A stretch of DNA of 64,000 nucleotides from Actinokineospora diospyrosa (lineage in GTDB: Bacteria; Actinomycetota; Actinomycetes; Mycobacteriales; Pseudonocardiaceae): the NCBI RefSeq assembly GCF_024171925.1, contig NZ_JAMTCO010000012.1, positions 124,001-188,000 on the forward strand, in the 5' to 3' direction. Shown here in pieces: positions 47,722 to 56,715 of the stretch. The position numbers and the translations under genes are program-made. Below the pieces are notes generated by a model, which was not told the origin of the DNA, did no database searches, and saw nothing but the letters and a program-made list of their open reading frames with translations. The stretch's first letter is position 1. Each line of letters starts with the position of its first letter.

Positions 47722-48270
47722 CGGCCACTCGCTGTCGAGCATCGCGAAGACAGCCTCATCAGCCCACCGACCGCGGACGAACTCGTTACGCACGAAGTGG
47801 GCCTCCTTACGCATCCCCAGCCGTTCGAGCAGCCGCGTCGAGGCAGCGTTGTCGGCGTCGAGACGCGCGATGACCCGGTGCATGTCCAGGTCGTCGAACG
47901 CTATCCGCACGAGCTGCGCAGCGGCCTCGGTGGCGTAACCGTAGCCCGCGTAGTCGGGGTGGAAGATGTAGCCGATCTCCACCGTTCGGTGTTCCTCGCT
48001 GATCCAGGCCAGGTGCACCTCGCCCAGCAGCTCCCCCGTGTCAGCTAGGTCTACCGCGAGGATGACACGGTCGCCTTCGACAGTCAGGGCTGTCCGCGTC
48101 ATCCGGTCGGCCAGAGCCACCTCAGCCTCTTCGCGAGTGCGCGGCCCCCAGTAGAGGTACTGCGTCACGTCTTCCCGCGACTGGGCGCGATAGAGCTGGT
48201 CAGCGTCTTCCGCGGCGTAGGGGCGCAAAACGAGTCGGCGGGTCTTGATCGGAAACGGCGGGAGCGGCAC
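47671..48270 (-). CDS. GNAT N-acetyltransferase (RimJ/RimL-like)
   Basis: 199 residues. IKTRRLVLRPYAAEDADQLY at the start is typical of RimJ/RimL-type acetyltransferases. RTVEIGYIFHPDYAGYGYAT and then EAAAQLVRIAF hold the acetyl-CoA pyrophosphate loop (Q/RxxGxG/A type), and NAASTRLLERLGMRKEAHFV the C-terminal strand. The GTG at 48270 follows a TAGGAT hexamer by 7 nt, so the gene is probably leaderless; a longer N-terminus would be atypical. The substrate may be a protein N-terminus or a small amine. Confidence 0.82.
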   Translation of the reverse strand: MPLPPFPIKTRRLVLRPYAAEDADQLYRAQSREDVTQYLYWGPRTREEAEVALADRMTRTALTVEGDRVILAVDLADTGELLGEVHLAWISEEHRTVEIGYIFHPDYAGYGYATEAAAQLVRIAFDDLDMHRVIARLDADNAASTRLLERLGMRKEAHFVRNEFVRGRWADEAVFAMLDSEWPSARVAEPFVRGLPGHA

Positions 48271-48277
48271 CTCGCGG

Positions 48278-48283
48278 ATCCTA
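48278..48283 (-). promoter_or_regulatory. -10 hexamer TAGGAT for the GNAT gene
   Basis: TAGGAT on the minus strand ends 7 nt before the GTG at 48270. Confidence 0.45.
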
Positions 48284-48329
48284 GAGTGAGCGGCGTTTGT
48301 CGGCTTTCGAGTTTCCTGGGGGTTCACCG

Positions 48330-49142
48330 GTGTCGACCGGTCCTACGCACGCCATGAGCGGGCTCGCCGCGTGGGCCGCGGTCACCGCGCTCGCCGAGGG
48401 CACCGCCATCGGCAGCCTCTCCGCCAAGGGCTGGCTGGTCGGGGCGATCCTGGCCACCGGGGCGGCGCTGTTACCCGACCTCGACCACCCCGAGTCGACC
48501 GTCTCCTCGACCTTCGGACCGGTCACCCAGGCCGCGTCGAAGGTGTTCAACACGCTCAGCCGCGGCGTCTACCAGGTGACCAGGACCAAGCGGGACTCCA
48601 AGCGCGAGGGCGGGCACCGCGGCCTCACCCACACGCTGGTGTTCGCGCTGATCGCGACCGTGGTGACCACCGCGATCATCCAGACCAGCCGGTCGTGGGC
48701 GCTGCCGGTGCTGATGTTCTTCTTCAGCGGGCTCGCGGTGCGCGGGATCATGCACAAGTGGTGCCCGCGCAACGACGCGCTGTGGATCACCGGCACCGCC
48801 CTGCTGCTCACCTACGCGTGCCTGAAGTGGACCGACCAGACCACCGCCGACGCCGCGGCCTGCGGGGTCGCCGTCGGCATCGGCTGCATCGCGCACTACC
48901 TCGGCGACGCGATCACCGAGCAGGGCTGCCCGATCCTGTGGCCGGTGCCGATCGCCTGGAAGACCTGGTACCCGATCGCGCCGCCGAAGATCTTCCGGAT
49001 GCGCACCGGTGGGCGGGTGGAGATGGCCCTGGTCGGGCCCGCGCTGACCGTGGTCGCGGTGTGGATGTCGGCGATCGCGCTGCAGCGGACCGGGGTGCTG
49101 CCGATGCTCGACGGGGTGCCGCTCGCGCCGTGGGCCGGGTAG
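48330..49142 (+). CDS. Metal-dependent hydrolase-like membrane protein (YdjM/DUF457)
   Basis: 270 residues, start GTG 48330. HAMSGLAAWAAVTAL near residue 7 and LLPDLDHPES near 46, then GHRGLTHTLVFALI near 106 are the conserved H, DxDH and HRGxTH motifs of the YdjM family, expected to bind metal at the membrane. Several hydrophobic segments follow, and HYLGDAITEQGCPILWP with KTWYPIAPP is a late signature. Codon 48 is TTA. It is preceded divergently by the GNAT gene. Biochemical substrate is not known. Confidence 0.85.
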   Translation: MSTGPTHAMSGLAAWAAVTALAEGTAIGSLSAKGWLVGAILATGAALLPDLDHPESTVSSTFGPVTQAASKVFNTLSRGVYQVTRTKRDSKREGGHRGLTHTLVFALIATVVTTAIIQTSRSWALPVLMFFFSGLAVRGIMHKWCPRNDALWITGTALLLTYACLKWTDQTTADAAACGVAVGIGCIAHYLGDAITEQGCPILWPVPIAWKTWYPIAPPKIFRMRTGGRVEMALVGPALTVVAVWMSAIALQRTGVLPMLDGVPLAPWAG

Positions 49143-49352
49143 CCGCGTGAATCACCCCGGATAAGCACCGCCGCCGAATTTGTCGGCCGATGACAAATTA
49201 TTTCCGAATTCAGCTCCGGTATTGCCCGGAGTGCGCGCCGGCTGTTTCATTTGTCTTTCCCTTGGCTTGCCTGTAACACACCCGCCACAACGGAGCGGTT
49301 GTTTCACCGTGCCGTTTTCCGGGTGCGTGGGGCGTGGAGAGAGGAAACAGGC
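49143..49352. promoter_or_regulatory. Leader region of FnIII-repeat gene with two hairpins
   Basis: Unusually A+T-rich for this window. AATTTGTC and GACAAATT (49177-49184, 49192-49199) form a perfect 8-bp stem. CTCCGG and CCGGAG (49214-49219, 49226-49231) form a second. The first may end the preceding gene; both could also be leader structure for the gene at 49353. Confidence 0.45.
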
Positions 49353-52300
49353 GTGGAGTTCGGAAGCAGAGGACGAAGACTGGCCACCGCCGTCGGCGCG
49401 GCCGCCGGTCTGGTGGCCGCCGGGGTGCTGGTCGGCTCCGGCACCGGGACCGCGGCGCCGCAGGAGGTCACGCTCAACTACACCTGCCCGTTCCCGCTGA
49501 TCGGCACCCAGCAGGTCAAGGTGACGGTCAAGGGCGACATCCCGGCGGAGCTGCCGCTCGGCACGCCGTCGCCGGAGTTCGTGATCGACACCGTGTCCAA
49601 CGCGGGGCCGACCGCCACCCAGGGCATGAACCTGATCGGCGCGGTGACAATCGAAGGCAGCGCGGTCGCCAACACCGAACTGGTGATGCCCGGGTTGACG
49701 CTGCCGCTCGAGGTGCCCGCCACGGTGCCGCTGCAGCCGGTCCCGCCGACCGGGCAGGACTTCATCGTCACCGCGACCGGGCGGGCGCCGTCGATCACGG
49801 CCCCGCAGGTCGGCACCGTGCGGATCTTCATCAAGGACCTGCTGCTGCGGCTGACCCCGAAGAAGCCGGACGGGACCGCGCCGCTGGGCACGTTCGACTC
49901 GGCGTGCGCGCAGGTGGCCGGGCAGAACAACCTGTTCGCCGAGATCGCGATCACCGAGGCCCAGGACACCGAGGCGCCAACCGCCCCAGGCAACCTGCGC
50001 GCGACCGACACCACCCAAACCAGTGTCACCCTCGCGTGGGACGCCTCAACCGACAACAAGGGCGTCACGGGCTACGACGTGTACCAAGGCGCGACACTGG
50101 CGAAGTCGGTCACCGGTACCACCGCGACCGTCGATGGGTTGACTGCGGACACGGCATACACGTTCACCGTCAAAGCCCGAGACGCAGCGGGCAACGCATC
50201 CGCAGCTAGTCCAGCACTGACGGCCCGCACTTCAGCCGCACCCGACACGGCGGCACCCTCCACTCCGGGCAACCTGCGCGCGACCGGCACCACCCAGACG
50301 AGCGTCGCCCTTGCGTGGGACGCGGCCTCGGACAACGTCGGCGTCACCAGCTACGACGTCTACCAAGGCTCCACTCTGGCCAAGTCGGTCACCGGCACTA
50401 CGGCGACTGTCGATGGGTTAGCTGCGGACACCGACTACACCTTCACCGTCAAGGCCCGAGACGCAGCGGGCAACGCGTCCGCAGCCAGCCCGGTGCTGAT
50501 CGCACGCACGGCAGCCGCGCCGGACACAGCGGCACCAAGCGCACCCACGGGCCTGCGTTCAACCGGGGCCTCGCAGTCCAGCATCGGCCTGGCCTGGGAT
50601 CCCTCAACCGACAACGTCGGCGTCACCAGCTACGACGTCTACCGGGGCTCCACCCTGGCCAAGTCGGTCACCGAGCCCACGGCGACCGTTGACGGGTTGA
50701 CTGCGGACACGGCATACACATTCACCGTCAAAGCACGAGACGCCGCAGGCAACGCGTCCGCAGCCAGCCAGGCGTTGACCGCACGTACCTCAGCCGCCCC
50801 GGACACCCAAGCACCAAGCGCCCCAACCGCTCTCACCGTCACGGCCACCACTCAATCCAGCGTCACCCTTGAGTGGACCGCCGCCACCGACAACGTCGGC
50901 ATCACCGGCTACGACGTCTACCAGGACGCGGCGCTTACCAAGTCGGTCGCCGCCACCACAGCGACCATCGACGCCTTGACCCCCGATACCGAGTACACCT
51001 TCACCGTCAAAGCCCGCGACGCTGCGGGCAATGTGTCTGCCGCAAGCACGGCACTGAAGGTACGCACCCAACCCACACCAGACACCGCAGCCCCCAGTAC
51101 CCCCACCAACTTCCGCGCGACCGGCAGCACCCAAACCTCGGTGACGCTGGCTTGGGATGCCGCCACCGACAACGTCGGCGTCACAAGCTACGAAGTCTTC
51201 GAAGGCACCACGTCGGTCGCCACGGCCACCGGGACCGCGGCAACCATCAACGGTCTGTCTCCGGATACCGAACACACCTACACCGTCAAAGCCCGCGACG
51301 CCGCAGGCAATGTGTCCCCAGCAAGTTCGGCACTTAAGGTGCGCACTCAGCCCTCCCCGGACACAGCCGCGCCTAGTGCTCCTGGCAACCTCCGTTCGAC
51401 CGGTGCTACCCAAACCTCGGTAACGCTGACCTGGGACGCCGCCACCGACAACGTGGGCGTCACCGGCTACGAGGTCTTCGAAGGCACCACCTCCGTCGCC
51501 ACGGCCACCGGGACCACGGCGACCATCAACGGCCTAACACCCGACACCGAGCACACTTACGCCGTCAAGGCCAAAGACGCCGCAGGCAACATCTCTGCCG
51601 CAAGCGCGGCGCTCAAGGTGCGCACTCAGTCCACACCGGACACCACAGCCCCAAGTGCGCCAGGCAACCTACGCTCAACAGGAGCCACCGACACCTCGGT
51701 AGCACTAGCCTGGGACGCCGCCAATGACAACGTCGGCGTCACTGGGTACGACCTCTATCGCGGGGCCAGTCTCGCCGCGAGTGTCGTGGGCACCACGGCC
51801 ACTGTGTCAGGTCTGACCGCTGACACCGAGTACTCGTTCACCGTCAAGGCGAAGGACGCGGCAGGCAACGTCTCGGCGGCGAGTGGGGTGGTCAAGGTGC
51901 GGACCAAGCCGACCACCGGACCACCGGTGATCAAGTACGGCTACGACCTCACCGGGTCCGGGAAGCTGCGCGCGCTCGACGGCACCCTCCCGCTCACCGG
52001 CGGGATCGAGGCCCAGGTCGTGCTCACCACCGGTGCCGTCGACGCGAAGTTGACGCTCAACCCGACGACTGGGCGGTTCCGGTTGTGGGGACTGCTGCCG
52101 GTCACCGCGCAGGTGCGGTTCGAGCAGGTCGGTAGCACCACCGGCACCCTGTCCGCGGGCGCGCTAAGCACCACGTCGAACGTGATCGTGAAGCTGCCGA
52201 AGGTGAGCCTGCTCGGCTTCCCGATCAACGCCAACCCCGGCTGCCAGACCAAGACCCCCGCCCAGATCCCGCTCAAGTCCAAGCCCGGCTTCGACCCCAT

Positions 52301-52433
52301 CCAGGGCGGCAAGCTCTCCGGGACCTACACGCTGCCCGCGCTGCAGGGCTGCGGTCCGCTGACCCCGCTGCTCAGCGGTCTCGTCGCCGGACCGGGCAAC
52401 ACCCTCGACATCACCCTCAAAGCCCGACGCTGA
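49353..52433 (+). CDS. Secreted multidomain protein with seven fibronectin type III repeats
   Basis: 1026 residues, GTG 49353 preceded by GAGAGAGGA. Signal region to about residue 35 (GLVAAGVLVGSGTGTAA). Residues about 36-200 are a beta-rich domain (LNYTCPFPLIGTQQVKVTVK, FDSACAQVAGQNNLF; DUF6801-like). Residues about 205-850 are seven fibronectin type III repeats of about 92 residues, each opening with D(T)xAPSxP and containing DNVGVTGYDVY- or YEVFEG-like strands. The C-terminal 175 residues (KYGYDLTGSGKLRALDGTLP, then paired Cys) form another beta domain. The repeats are very alike, so recent amplification is likely. An extracellular adhesin or substrate-binding role is inferred. A TTA codon is at codon 356. 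Confidence 0.85.
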   Translation: MEFGSRGRRLATAVGAAAGLVAAGVLVGSGTGTAAPQEVTLNYTCPFPLIGTQQVKVTVKGDIPAELPLGTPSPEFVIDTVSNAGPTATQGMNLIGAVTIEGSAVANTELVMPGLTLPLEVPATVPLQPVPPTGQDFIVTATGRAPSITAPQVGTVRIFIKDLLLRLTPKKPDGTAPLGTFDSACAQVAGQNNLFAEIAITEAQDTEAPTAPGNLRATDTTQTSVTLAWDASTDNKGVTGYDVYQGATLAKSVTGTTATVDGLTADTAYTFTVKARDAAGNASAASPALTARTSAAPDTAAPSTPGNLRATGTTQTSVALAWDAASDNVGVTSYDVYQGSTLAKSVTGTTATVDGLAADTDYTFTVKARDAAGNASAASPVLIARTAAAPDTAAPSAPTGLRSTGASQSSIGLAWDPSTDNVGVTSYDVYRGSTLAKSVTEPTATVDGLTADTAYTFTVKARDAAGNASAASQALTARTSAAPDTQAPSAPTALTVTATTQSSVTLEWTAATDNVGITGYDVYQDAALTKSVAATTATIDALTPDTEYTFTVKARDAAGNVSAASTALKVRTQPTPDTAAPSTPTNFRATGSTQTSVTLAWDAATDNVGVTSYEVFEGTTSVATATGTAATINGLSPDTEHTYTVKARDAAGNVSPASSALKVRTQPSPDTAAPSAPGNLRSTGATQTSVTLTWDAATDNVGVTGYEVFEGTTSVATATGTTATINGLTPDTEHTYAVKAKDAAGNISAASAALKVRTQSTPDTTAPSAPGNLRSTGATDTSVALAWDAANDNVGVTGYDLYRGASLAASVVGTTATVSGLTADTEYSFTVKAKDAAGNVSAASGVVKVRTKPTTGPPVIKYGYDLTGSGKLRALDGTLPLTGGIEAQVVLTTGAVDAKLTLNPTTGRFRLWGLLPVTAQVRFEQVGSTTGTLSAGALSTTSNVIVKLPKVSLLGFPINANPGCQTKTPAQIPLKSKPGFDPIQGGKLSGTYTLPALQGCGPLTPLLSGLVAGPGNTLDITLKARR

Positions 52434-52441
52434 TCTGGCGA

Positions 52442-52475
52442 CCCGGCCCCACCGCCCCGCGCGGATGGGGCCGGG
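52442..52475. terminator. Hairpin terminator between convergent genes
   Basis: CCCGGCCCCA and TGGGGCCGGG form a 10-bp stem with a 14-nt loop, between the FnIII gene and the leftward Cys-rich gene. Confidence 0.7.
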
Positions 52476-52481
52476 CCTGCC

Positions 52482-52742
52482 TCACACGGGATGCGCCCCC
52501 ACCGCGTCCCGAATCCGCTCCCCCAACCGCTCGTCGGCCGTGCGCGCGCAGTGCGCACAGCAGTAGAAGCGGCCCTCGACCTCCACCCCGTGCCCCAGGA
52601 TCCGGCACGAGCAGTGCTCGCACACCGGCGCCAACTTGGTCGCCGCGCACTCGAAGCAGTCGAAGGTGTAGATCTGCCCGCTGACCGTCCGCACCTCGAA
52701 CGCCATCCAGTAGTCATTGCCGCAGGTGTCGCAGATCGCCAT
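52482..52742 (-). CDS. Small cysteine-rich zinc-ribbon-like protein
   Basis: 86 residues, ATG preceded by GAGAGGAG. Four paired cysteine motifs: CDTC, CFEC, CEHC and the last CCAHC, plus His residues, suited to two zinc sites like a LIM or Zn-ribbon fold. It resembles small actinobacterial proteins loosely labelled prokaryotic metallothionein. Function uncertain; a metal-bound structural module or a partner protein. Confidence 0.7.
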   Translation of the reverse strand: MAICDTCGNDYWMAFEVRTVSGQIYTFDCFECAATKLAPVCEHCSCRILGHGVEVEGRFYCCAHCARTADERLGERIRDAVGAHPV

Positions 52743-52876
52743 CGGGGCTCCTCTCGTCCACCCCGCACCCTGCGCCCCAGCCCCGCCCCCGGCAACCCGG
52801 AACGCCGCCCCCGCGCCCAACCCGCACGATCGAGTGATCCTGCAACGCCACGGCCCCGGGATGAGATCTTCACGGT

Positions 52877-55093
52877 ATGAGGCGGCACATCCTGGTCCCC
52901 CTGCTGACCGTCGCCGCGGGGGTGGTTCTCGCCCTCGCGGCCGCGGTGACCAACTACGCCACGGAGAACGCTCCGGAGTTCTTCAAGGACCCGTGGCGGG
53001 TGGGGCTGTCGCTGGCAGTGCTGGTGCTGGTGGCGGTACTGATCGAACTGATGATCCTCTGGCCCCGGCAGGCCGACAGCGTTGAGCTGGCACCGGGTCC
53101 GGCCGCGCCCCGGTCGTTGCGGCCACCGTCGGTGGGCGCGGTGGTGTTGCGGGGCCGGGAGTCTGAGCTGGCCCGAGCAGGGGCCAAGACCGGCTTGGTG
53201 GTGATCTGCGGTCCCGGCGGCATGGGGAAGACGACCCTCGCCGCCGCGGTCGCCGCGGAGCGGTCTGGGCAGACGGTGTTCTGGATCCGCTGGCAGGACC
53301 CGGAAACGTTGACGGCGCTGATGATCGAGGTGGCCTGCACGTTGGGCCTGCCCACAGCTTCGGTGGACGCAGCCCAGAAGTCCGGGGCAAGCATCCCCGA
53401 CCTGGTATGGCGCCACTTGGCTTCAGTGCGCCGATGGACCCTGGTGCTGGACAACATCGACGACCCCACCGCTGTTAGCCCCGCCGAGCCGCTCTCCACC
53501 TACCGCAGCTGGATTCGCCCCTCCGATACCGGTCTAGTGCTGGTGACCAGTCGCGACCGCTCCCCCGAAACCTGGGGACGCGATGCCGACCTAGTAGATC
53601 TCTCGCCACTATCCCCACCCCAAGGCGGCCGCATCCTGTGCGACCTAGCCCCACAAGCCGGCCCGGTCGAGGACGCCGAGGCCCTCTCCGCCCGCCTAGG
53701 TGGACTGCCACTAGCCCTACACGCAGCAGGCACAGCGCTAGCGTCACCCACCGCACGCCTACGCACCTTCGCCGCCCTGACCGACAAGTCGGCCGCTGTG
53801 CTGCCGCCACGCCCAGACGCCTCCGACCGCGAGACTGCCCGCAAACTAGTCGGCTACACCTGGGAACTCTCCCTAGACGACATCACCGACGAAGGCCACC
53901 CGCTAGCCCGCCCACTCCTACGAGCCCTGTCCCTCTTGGCCGAGGCACCTATCCCCATCGCCCTTATCACCCCAGCCCTTCTGTCGGAAGGCACCCAGCC
54001 CGAGGTAGACGCGGCACTAGCCCAACTACACCGCTACGGCCTGATCGACACCCGCACCGACCCGACTCCCGCAGTCGTGCTGCACCCCTTGGTCCGCGAA
54101 ACCAACCAACTCCTGGACAACAGCCTCCAGCCCACTGTCGATGCTGCGCTGATGAACTTCACAACCACCACCGCAGCCGAAGGCCGTCCTGGCTGGCCCA
54201 CACTGCACCTCTTGGCGCCACACCTAATAGCCCTCACCGCCTTGGACGACGTCGAAACGTTCACCGATGCCCGCGATGTTCTCACCGTCGCAGCTTCTGA
54301 ACTTTCCACCGCAGGCAACGCCGCTACAACGGCCGCCTTGCGACAACGGATTCTTCAGACTGACCTAGCCCACCTAGGAGATTCTCACACTCAAGCGCTA
54401 ACCAGTCAAAGTAACTTCGCCAACGCCTTAGGCGCTCTGGGCCGCTATAGCGAAGCGATCAACCTGCATCGGGTCACACTAGACGCCCGTCGTCGAATAC
54501 TAGGAGCCGATCACGCAGACACCCTGGCCAGCCAAAACAACCTCGCCAAATCCCTACAGAATCTCGGCCAACACAACGAGGCCGCCGAGTTGCACCGCGC
54601 CACGCTAGAGACTCGCCGCCGAATACTAGGCGACAACGACCTGCGCACCCTCAACAGTCAGAACAACCTCGCCGCAGCCCTGGTCAACCTCGAACAACAC
54701 AACGAAGCTACCGAACTACACCACATTACATTAGAGGCGCGCCGCCGAATACTGGGCGAAGATCACCCAGATACCTTGGCCAGCCAGAACAATTGTGCAA
54801 ACGCCTTGAGCAGCCTAGGCCGCCACCATGAAGCAATCGACCTACATCGGTCCACGCTAGAAAAGCGTCACCGCATACTTGGCGGCGACCACCCGCAAAC
54901 TCTTATCAGCCAGAACAACCTTGCCATTACCCTGGACATTCTCGGCCATCACTCCGAAGCAGCCGAACTGCACCGCACCGCACTCGAAGCGCGGTGCCGA
55001 ACGCTAGGCGAAGATCACCCAGACACCCTGGTCAGTCAACACAACCTGGCCATAGCGGAAAGGGCAGCCCGGAGGTGGTGGTGGCGCCGGTGA
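52877..55093 (+). CDS. Membrane-anchored NB-ARC/TPR (NLR-like) protein
   Basis: 738 residues. Two N-terminal membrane helices (LLTVAAGVVLALAAAVTNYA, residues 9-28; SLAVLVLVAVLIELMILW, 45-62) put the rest in the cytoplasm. The NB-ARC ATPase follows: Walker A GPGGMGKTT at 112-120, Walker B TLVLDNIDD, LGGLPLALHAAG, and LHPLVRE near the end. At least six TPR units (kinesin-light-chain type, about 42 residues each) fill the C-terminus; they share EARRRILGEDHPDTLASQNN. Two TTA codons (518 and 619) occur. It overlaps no gene but its stop abuts the kinase stop. No N-terminal amyloid motif like the first NLR. Confidence 0.85.
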   Translation: MRRHILVPLLTVAAGVVLALAAAVTNYATENAPEFFKDPWRVGLSLAVLVLVAVLIELMILWPRQADSVELAPGPAAPRSLRPPSVGAVVLRGRESELARAGAKTGLVVICGPGGMGKTTLAAAVAAERSGQTVFWIRWQDPETLTALMIEVACTLGLPTASVDAAQKSGASIPDLVWRHLASVRRWTLVLDNIDDPTAVSPAEPLSTYRSWIRPSDTGLVLVTSRDRSPETWGRDADLVDLSPLSPPQGGRILCDLAPQAGPVEDAEALSARLGGLPLALHAAGTALASPTARLRTFAALTDKSAAVLPPRPDASDRETARKLVGYTWELSLDDITDEGHPLARPLLRALSLLAEAPIPIALITPALLSEGTQPEVDAALAQLHRYGLIDTRTDPTPAVVLHPLVRETNQLLDNSLQPTVDAALMNFTTTTAAEGRPGWPTLHLLAPHLIALTALDDVETFTDARDVLTVAASELSTAGNAATTAALRQRILQTDLAHLGDSHTQALTSQSNFANALGALGRYSEAINLHRVTLDARRRILGADHADTLASQNNLAKSLQNLGQHNEAAELHRATLETRRRILGDNDLRTLNSQNNLAAALVNLEQHNEATELHHITLEARRRILGEDHPDTLASQNNCANALSSLGRHHEAIDLHRSTLEKRHRILGGDHPQTLISQNNLAITLDILGHHSEAAELHRTALEARCRTLGEDHPDTLVSQHNLAIAERAARRWWWRR

Positions 55094-56698
55094 TCAGCCG
55101 TTGCGGGCTTGGGTGAAGTTGTCGATTTTGAGTTTGCCGTCCTGCTGGGCGAAGGCGTAGACGTAGGGCTCCTGGCTCGACTTGCCCTTCTTCGTGACGA
55201 ACTTGATCTGGGCCGTCACCTTGTCGCCGTCGGCTTTGGGGTTGAGGAGTTCTACCGACTCCATGTCGCCGTAGAAGCCGGAGAAGGCTTCGAAGCCCTT
55301 GGACTTCACGCGTGCCTTGTCCGTCAGGAGTTCCCACGCCGCCTGCGGGTTGGCGGGCAGCAGGGCGTAGTAGTCGCGCAGCGCGCCTTCCAACTCCGCC
55401 GCCGAGGGGCCCGGCGCCGCTGTGGTGGTGGAGGGCGGCGGCGTGGTCGTGGTGGGGCGGGCGGTTGTGGTCGTTGGGCGGGGCGCGGTGGTGGACTTCG
55501 TGGTCGTCACGGGCGCCGTTGTTGTGGTGGGGCCTGGGCCCGTGGCCTGGGGGGTGGTCTTGGTGAACACGCTCGCCACGAGGATGCCGATCAAGGCAGC
55601 GGCAACGATCGCCAACACCGTCAACAGCACCGACCGGACGTCGTGCTTCTTCTTGCGCTCCGGTGCCGGGGGCTGACGGACCCCGCCCGGCGGCGTGCGG
55701 GGCGGCGGGGGCGGCGGCGTGTAGTTGCGCGGCGGGGGCTGCTGGCGGAGCGGCCCGGACGGGGTGGGCTCCGAGAAGGGGTTGACGTCCAGGCGGGTGC
55801 CGCTGACGGGGGGCATGGTCGTTGGACGGGGGGCTGGCACCGTGCGCTGGTTCAGCATGGCGACGCCCGGCAGGGGCTTCCCGGCAGCGACAGCAGCGAG
55901 GGCTTCCTTCGCCGCGGTCATGGTGGGTCTTTCGGTCGGGTCCGCGCGCAGCAGCTGCATCAGCAGGGCCGTAAGAGGCCCAGCCTGGCGCGGCGGCGTC
56001 ACCTTGCCTGCGGCGACCGCGTACAGCAGCGCCAGCGTGTTCTCCGATAGGCCGAACGGCGAGTGGCCCTCTACCGCCGTGTACAGCGTCGAGCCGAGCG
56101 AGAACACGTCCGCCGCGGGCGTCGGGGCCTCGCCTTTAGCGACCTCAGGCGCCAAGTAGGCAGGCGTACCCGCCAGCATCCCGGTAGCGGTAACGGTGAT
56201 GTCGCCGGTCGCGCGGGAGATGCCGAAGTCGGTGATCTTGACGGTGCCGTCCTCGCCGAGCAGGACGTTGGCGGGCTTCACGTCGCGGTGCACGATCCCG
56301 GCCGCGTGCGCGGCGACCAGAGCTGCCGCGATCTGGGTACCGATCCGCGCCGCTTCGACCGGGGCGAGGACCTCGCTCTCGGTCAGCGCCGTCGCCAGGC
56401 TCTTCGACGGCAGGTACTCCATGATCAGCCAGGGCTCGTTGTCGTGCTCGGCGACGTCGTAGACGGTGATCGCGTTGGGGTGCGCGAGCCTGGCCGCGAT
56501 CCGGCCCTCGCGCATGGCGCGCTGCCTGGCCTCCTCGGCCTGGTCTGCGGACAACCCCGGCTGCGAGAGCAGTTGCTTGACCGCGACGGTGCGGTGCAGC
56601 CGCTCGTCGCGCGCCTGCCAGACCACACCCATGGCGCCGCTGCCGATGCGCGCGCCGAGCCGGTAGCGCCCGGCCACCAAGGTCTGCTCGCTGGTCAT
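55094..56698 (-). CDS. Receptor-type Ser/Thr protein kinase with extracytoplasmic domain
   Basis: About 534 residues. Kinase domain about 10-270: ARIGSGAMGVVWQA, VAVKQLL, IVHRDVKPANVLL, TDFGIS and GTPAYLAPE are all present, so it should be active. A Pro-rich juxtamembrane segment precedes one helix (VRSVLLTVLAIVAAALIGIL). Outside the membrane a Thr/Pro linker leads to a C-terminal domain starting LEGALRDYYALLPANPQAAW and ending IDNFTQARNG, similar to domains in two nearby proteins. It is the second of two tandem kinases and lies 17 nt from the first. Confidence 0.92.
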   Translation of the reverse strand: MTSEQTLVAGRYRLGARIGSGAMGVVWQARDERLHRTVAVKQLLSQPGLSADQAEEARQRAMREGRIAARLAHPNAITVYDVAEHDNEPWLIMEYLPSKSLATALTESEVLAPVEAARIGTQIAAALVAAHAAGIVHRDVKPANVLLGEDGTVKITDFGISRATGDITVTATGMLAGTPAYLAPEVAKGEAPTPAADVFSLGSTLYTAVEGHSPFGLSENTLALLYAVAAGKVTPPRQAGPLTALLMQLLRADPTERPTMTAAKEALAAVAAGKPLPGVAMLNQRTVPAPRPTTMPPVSGTRLDVNPFSEPTPSGPLRQQPPPRNYTPPPPPPRTPPGGVRQPPAPERKKKHDVRSVLLTVLAIVAAALIGILVASVFTKTTPQATGPGPTTTTAPVTTTKSTTAPRPTTTTARPTTTTPPPSTTTAAPGPSAAELEGALRDYYALLPANPQAAWELLTDKARVKSKGFEAFSGFYGDMESVELLNPKADGDKVTAQIKFVTKKGKSSQEPYVYAFAQQDGKLKIDNFTQARNG

Positions 56699-56715
56699 GT
56701 GCTGCCGCTCCTGGC

